Source: Blautia sp.
Lineage (GTDB): Bacteria > Bacillota > Clostridia > Lachnospirales > Lachnospiraceae
Direction: 5' to 3'
Assembly (NCBI GenBank): GCA_023664455.1
Contig: JAMPFM010000029.1
Span: 1 to 34,148 of the forward strand
DNA: 34,148 nucleotides
The notes below the pieces were generated by a model. That model did not search any database and was not told the DNA's origin. It was given only the letters and a program-made list of their open reading frames with translations. This document shows, in pieces, positions 31,986-34,148 of this stretch (position 1 is the stretch's first letter; each line of letters opens with the position of its first letter). Position numbers and translations under genes: made by a program.

Positions 31986-32012
31986 AGGCTTCGTGTATTG
32001 CGGAGCCTTTTG
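31986..32012 (+). terminator. Terminator of the small transcript
   Basis: AGGCTTCG (31986-31993) pairs with CGGAGCCT (32001-32008, one wobble) around a 7-nt loop, followed by TTT and GTTAT. It separates the RNA unit from the AT-rich gene at 32031, which starts 18 nt later. Confidence 0.7.
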
Positions 32013-32030
32013 TTATGCTGGAGGATGAAT

Positions 32031-32636
32031 ATGTCTGATATATTATATAATGCAGCCGTAGAATACAAAAAATTAGAAAAAACGGTTTATAAAATAATTG
32101 TTGGAAGAAAAGGGCATTCATATCCTATCATATTACATTTCCCACCTGAATCTTTTTTTCACTTGGCTGGATTACAGCATCTAACAGATTTAACATATCC
32201 CTCGACAAATAAAGAGCGTATTTATAAAGAAATATTAAAAAAGAATCTAACAGTAAATGATATTGAAAAGTCTATTTTTTATGGTAAGTGGTTTGTTGAA
32301 GAAAGGTTAAATAGTTTTATTTACTTGAAAAATATGATTGAAGGCGACTCCGTTACATATTTAATAAATGCAAAGCGGTATATAGCCTATACTGCTATAA
32401 AAGCAGATTATTTGTGTGAGCATAAAGAGAATGTTGGTATTTTATATCTGTTTTTGGTAATGGAAAGGTATCATCCTATATTCAAGAATGAATGCAAAGG
32501 ATGTTCTTTTTTTAAAAAGCATGATTATGATTATACAAATGGTACTTCAAAAACAACAACATTGCTGATAGAAAAAGAGGAAAAGGGAAAAGATAAAGTT
32601 ACGATATTCAAAAATCCAGTATATGTAGAAATGTAA
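32031..32636 (+). CDS. AT-rich accessory gene, PBECR4-like (barnase-EndoU-ColicinE5/RelE superfamily) candidate
   Basis: A 201-residue protein. Residues about 1-45 hold a Lys-rich helix and a beta strand, then FFHLAGLQHLTDL (about 42-54), which resembles the conserved HLxGLHxL region of PBECR4 domains. These are phage-associated relatives of barnase/RelE-type nucleases. The C-terminus includes CKGCSFFKKHDYDY and a Lys/Glu-rich end. Base composition is strikingly AT rich with AAA/ATA codons, unlike its neighbours, which suggests recent acquisition. Start: ATG 32031 with GGAGG 6 nt upstream; the frame is open 33 codons further upstream but only through the terminator hairpin. No partner (antitoxin or phage gene) lies next to it. 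It could be a toxin remnant, an effector or an enzyme; confidence in the family is modest. Confidence 0.5.
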   Translation: MSDILYNAAVEYKKLEKTVYKIIVGRKGHSYPIILHFPPESFFHLAGLQHLTDLTYPSTNKERIYKEILKKNLTVNDIEKSIFYGKWFVEERLNSFIYLKNMIEGDSVTYLINAKRYIAYTAIKADYLCEHKENVGILYLFLVMERYHPIFKNECKGCSFFKKHDYDYTNGTSKTTTLLIEKEEKGKDKVTIFKNPVYVEM

Positions 32637-32645
32637 AATCTAATA

Positions 32646-32677
32646 AAGACGCTGCCAAATAAGCAACGTCTTATTTT
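32646..32677. terminator. Bidirectional terminator between the accessory gene and gltA
   Basis: AAGACG (32646-32651) pairs with CGTCTT (32667-32672), with an inner TGC/GCA pairing, and T-rich flanks on both strands. It can end both convergent transcripts. Confidence 0.65.
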
Positions 32678-32698
32678 GATGTTTTTAAGTTTCTTGTA

Positions 32699-34063
32699 TT
32701 ATCGAAGCTTCATAGGCACATATTCCCTGTCCTGGCAGATAGGTTTATAAGCAGGACGGATAATTTTGCCGTTATTGGCAAGCTCTTCCATCCGGTGTGC
32801 GCTCCATCCGGCGATTCTCGCGATGGCAAAAATCGGCGTGTAAAGTTCCATAGGAAGATTGAGCATATGATATACAAAACCGGAGTAAAAATCCACATTG
32901 ATGCTGACGCCCTTGTATATCTGACGCTCTTTGGAAATAATTTCCGGCGCTAAACGTTCCACAAGGGAGTAGAGTGCAAATTCGTCCTGTAATCCTTTTT
33001 CCTGCGATAATTTCTCTACAAAGGATTTGAAGATAATTGCTCTTGGGTCGGATTTGGAATAAACGGCATGGCCGACGCCGTAAATGAGACCGGCATGGTC
33101 GAAAGCGTCTTTATGCAGTAATTTTCTCAGATAGTTTCCGACCTGTTCCTCGTCTTTCCAGTCAGAGATTTCCTTCTTCATCTCATCAAACATTTTTACG
33201 ACTTTAATATTGGCGCCACCGTGTCTGGGACCTTTTAAGGAACCGATTGCCGCGGCGATGACAGAATAAGTATCCGTTAGCGAAGAAGTCACGACATGGG
33301 TGGTAAAAGTCGAGTTATTACCACCGCCGTGTTCCATATGCAATATCAGGGCAATATCCAGAATCTTCGCTTCTAACGGCGTATAATTGCTGTCGGGGCG
33401 AAGAATATGTAAGATATTTTCTGCCGTGGATAATTCAGGCATGGGCTGGTGGATGTATAAACTTTTTCCGTCGTGGTAATGGCTGTATGCCTGATAGCCA
33501 TAGATAGTCAGTAAAGGAAAGAGACTGATAAGCTGTAGACACTGGCGAAGGACATTAGGAAGAGATGTGTCATCCGCCCGGTCATCATAGGAATATAGGG
33601 TCAATACGCTTCTTGCTAAAGTGTTCATCATGTCGTTGCTGGGCGCTTTCATGATAATATCGCGCACAAAACTGGTAGGCAGGGAACGGTATCCCGCCAG
33701 AAGCTGCTTGAACATCTGTAATTCTTTTTCATCAGGAAGCTGGTCAAAAAGCAGCAGATAGGTGATTTCCTCATATCCGAAATGATTATCTTCTGATAAG
33801 CCGTTAACAAGGTCCTTGACGTTATATCCTCTGTAAAAAAGTTCCCCAGGAAGGGGAATCTGAACACCATCCACAATTTTGTTGGCGCGCACGTCGGAAA
33901 TATTGGTGAGTCCCGCCAGTACGCCCTTACCGTTTAAGTCGCGCAGCCCACGTTTGACATCGTACTTGGTAAATAGTTCTGTATCTATGATGCCGGCCTC
34001 TTTACTCATGTTCGCAAGACGAAATATTTCCGGTGTAATCTCTGAATAGCTGTTGTGATCCAT
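32699..34063 (-). CDS. gltA: Citrate synthase
   Basis: A 454-residue enzyme that condenses oxaloacetate and acetyl-CoA to citrate. Conserved catalytic blocks are LHMEHGGGNNSTFTTHVV, GSLKGPRHGGAN, YGVGHAVYSKSDPRA (catalytic His) and VSINVDFYSGFVYHML (catalytic Asp). GLTNISDVRANKIVDGVQIP and GELFYRGYN are typical near the N-terminus. AGGAGG lies 8 nt before the ATG at 34063, so the start is secure. A pair of hairpins lies in its leader. With a decarboxylase/Rnf metabolism, it probably serves glutamate synthesis through a partial TCA route rather than a full cycle (inference). It is probably transcribed alone and shares a terminator with the convergent accessory gene. Confidence 0.94.
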   Translation of the reverse strand: MDHNSYSEITPEIFRLANMSKEAGIIDTELFTKYDVKRGLRDLNGKGVLAGLTNISDVRANKIVDGVQIPLPGELFYRGYNVKDLVNGLSEDNHFGYEEITYLLLFDQLPDEKELQMFKQLLAGYRSLPTSFVRDIIMKAPSNDMMNTLARSVLTLYSYDDRADDTSLPNVLRQCLQLISLFPLLTIYGYQAYSHYHDGKSLYIHQPMPELSTAENILHILRPDSNYTPLEAKILDIALILHMEHGGGNNSTFTTHVVTSSLTDTYSVIAAAIGSLKGPRHGGANIKVVKMFDEMKKEISDWKDEEQVGNYLRKLLHKDAFDHAGLIYGVGHAVYSKSDPRAIIFKSFVEKLSQEKGLQDEFALYSLVERLAPEIISKERQIYKGVSINVDFYSGFVYHMLNLPMELYTPIFAIARIAGWSAHRMEELANNGKIIRPAYKPICQDREYVPMKLR

Positions 34064-34096
34064 GAAATAGACCTCCTTTCATGTAGTGTGATACTA

Positions 34097-34143
34097 GGCG
34101 TTTGCGAAACGCCAGAACCCGCATAATTACGGGATTCTTTTTT
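34097..34143. promoter_or_regulatory. Hairpins in the gltA leader/upstream region
   Basis: GGCGTTT (34097-34103) pairs perfectly with AAACGCC (34107-34113), loop GCG. A second hairpin, CCCG/CGGG (34118-34133, extended by A-T pairs around a bulge), is followed on the + strand by six T. On the + strand it looks like a terminator, on the - strand like leader structure of gltA. Confidence 0.45.
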
Positions 34144-34148
34144 CTACA

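Larger units (their letters stand above)
31818..32012 (+). ncRNA. Candidate independently transcribed structured RNA (about 195 nt)
   Basis: The unit between promoter and terminator has many complementary segments: CAGGCA/TGCCTG around 7 nt (about 31854-31872), CTGTGG with CCACAG about 75 nt away, GCAAA with TTTGC nested inside, TGTAT with ATACA nested further, and GTCAGA with TCTGAC, which would cross and form a pseudoknot. The size and the free-standing layout recall clostridial non-coding RNAs such as the raiA motif. This class is only a suggestion from memory of size and taxon. It also contains a 41-codon ORF. Confidence 0.5.

Overview
The window looks like chromosome from an anaerobic, low-to-moderate GC member of the Clostridia, most likely Lachnospiraceae. 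The grounds are strong AGGAGG-type ribosome binding sites, a complete six-subunit Rnf complex, a biotin-dependent sodium-pump decarboxylase operon, an ispH-rpsA junction, and neighbours such as scpA-scpB flanked by D,D-carboxypeptidases. Gene density is high, most genes lie on the + strand, and no tRNA, rRNA, CRISPR array or complete insertion sequence was seen. The family placement is inferred from gene content and style, not from a database search.

Layout. 1-5.2 kb: the 3' end of rpsU and its terminator, a D-Ala-D-Ala carboxypeptidase, a membrane-anchored metallophosphoesterase, scpA-scpB, and a second carboxypeptidase whose start codon lies inside an apparent terminator hairpin. 5.4-10.9 kb: a five-gene operon with a CoA-type carboxyltransferase, an OadG-like lipoprotein, a biotin carrier, an OadB sodium pump and an oxaloacetate/pyruvate-type carboxyltransferase. 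Each longer gap between its genes holds a stem-loop. 11.0-17.4 kb: a TetR regulator with its own palindromic operator, then an RpiR regulator, HI0933-type flavoprotein, cmk, ispH, rpsA and cheR in one direction. 17.5-18.6 kb: a convergent YprB-like exonuclease. 18.8-24.9 kb: rnfCDGEAB plus a ferredoxin-tailed aldo/keto reductase, facing a convergent apbE that can supply the covalent FMN for RnfD and RnfG.

26.1-26.9 kb is a non-coding island with two long foldback elements in opposite orientation. They share a core of about 95 nt, including an identical 31-nt block, but each has its own perfect outer inverted arms. Downstream are a GH25 muramidase, a convergent protein with two AP2-like domains, a SleB-like hydrolase, threonine synthase and a small membrane protein. 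At 31.8-32.0 kb there is a self-contained transcription unit (good promoter, about 195 nt, terminator) that looks like a structured RNA and also contains a 41-codon ORF. It is followed by an AT-rich accessory gene resembling the PBECR4 nuclease-like family. The window closes with citrate synthase on the - strand.

Together the genes describe energy conservation by ion-translocating complexes (Rnf and the decarboxylase), cell-wall remodelling, and housekeeping. The most unusual material is the pair of foldback elements, the 31.8 kb RNA unit, the mirror-symmetric divergent region at 28.9 kb, and the terminator/start-codon overlap at 3.9 kb.
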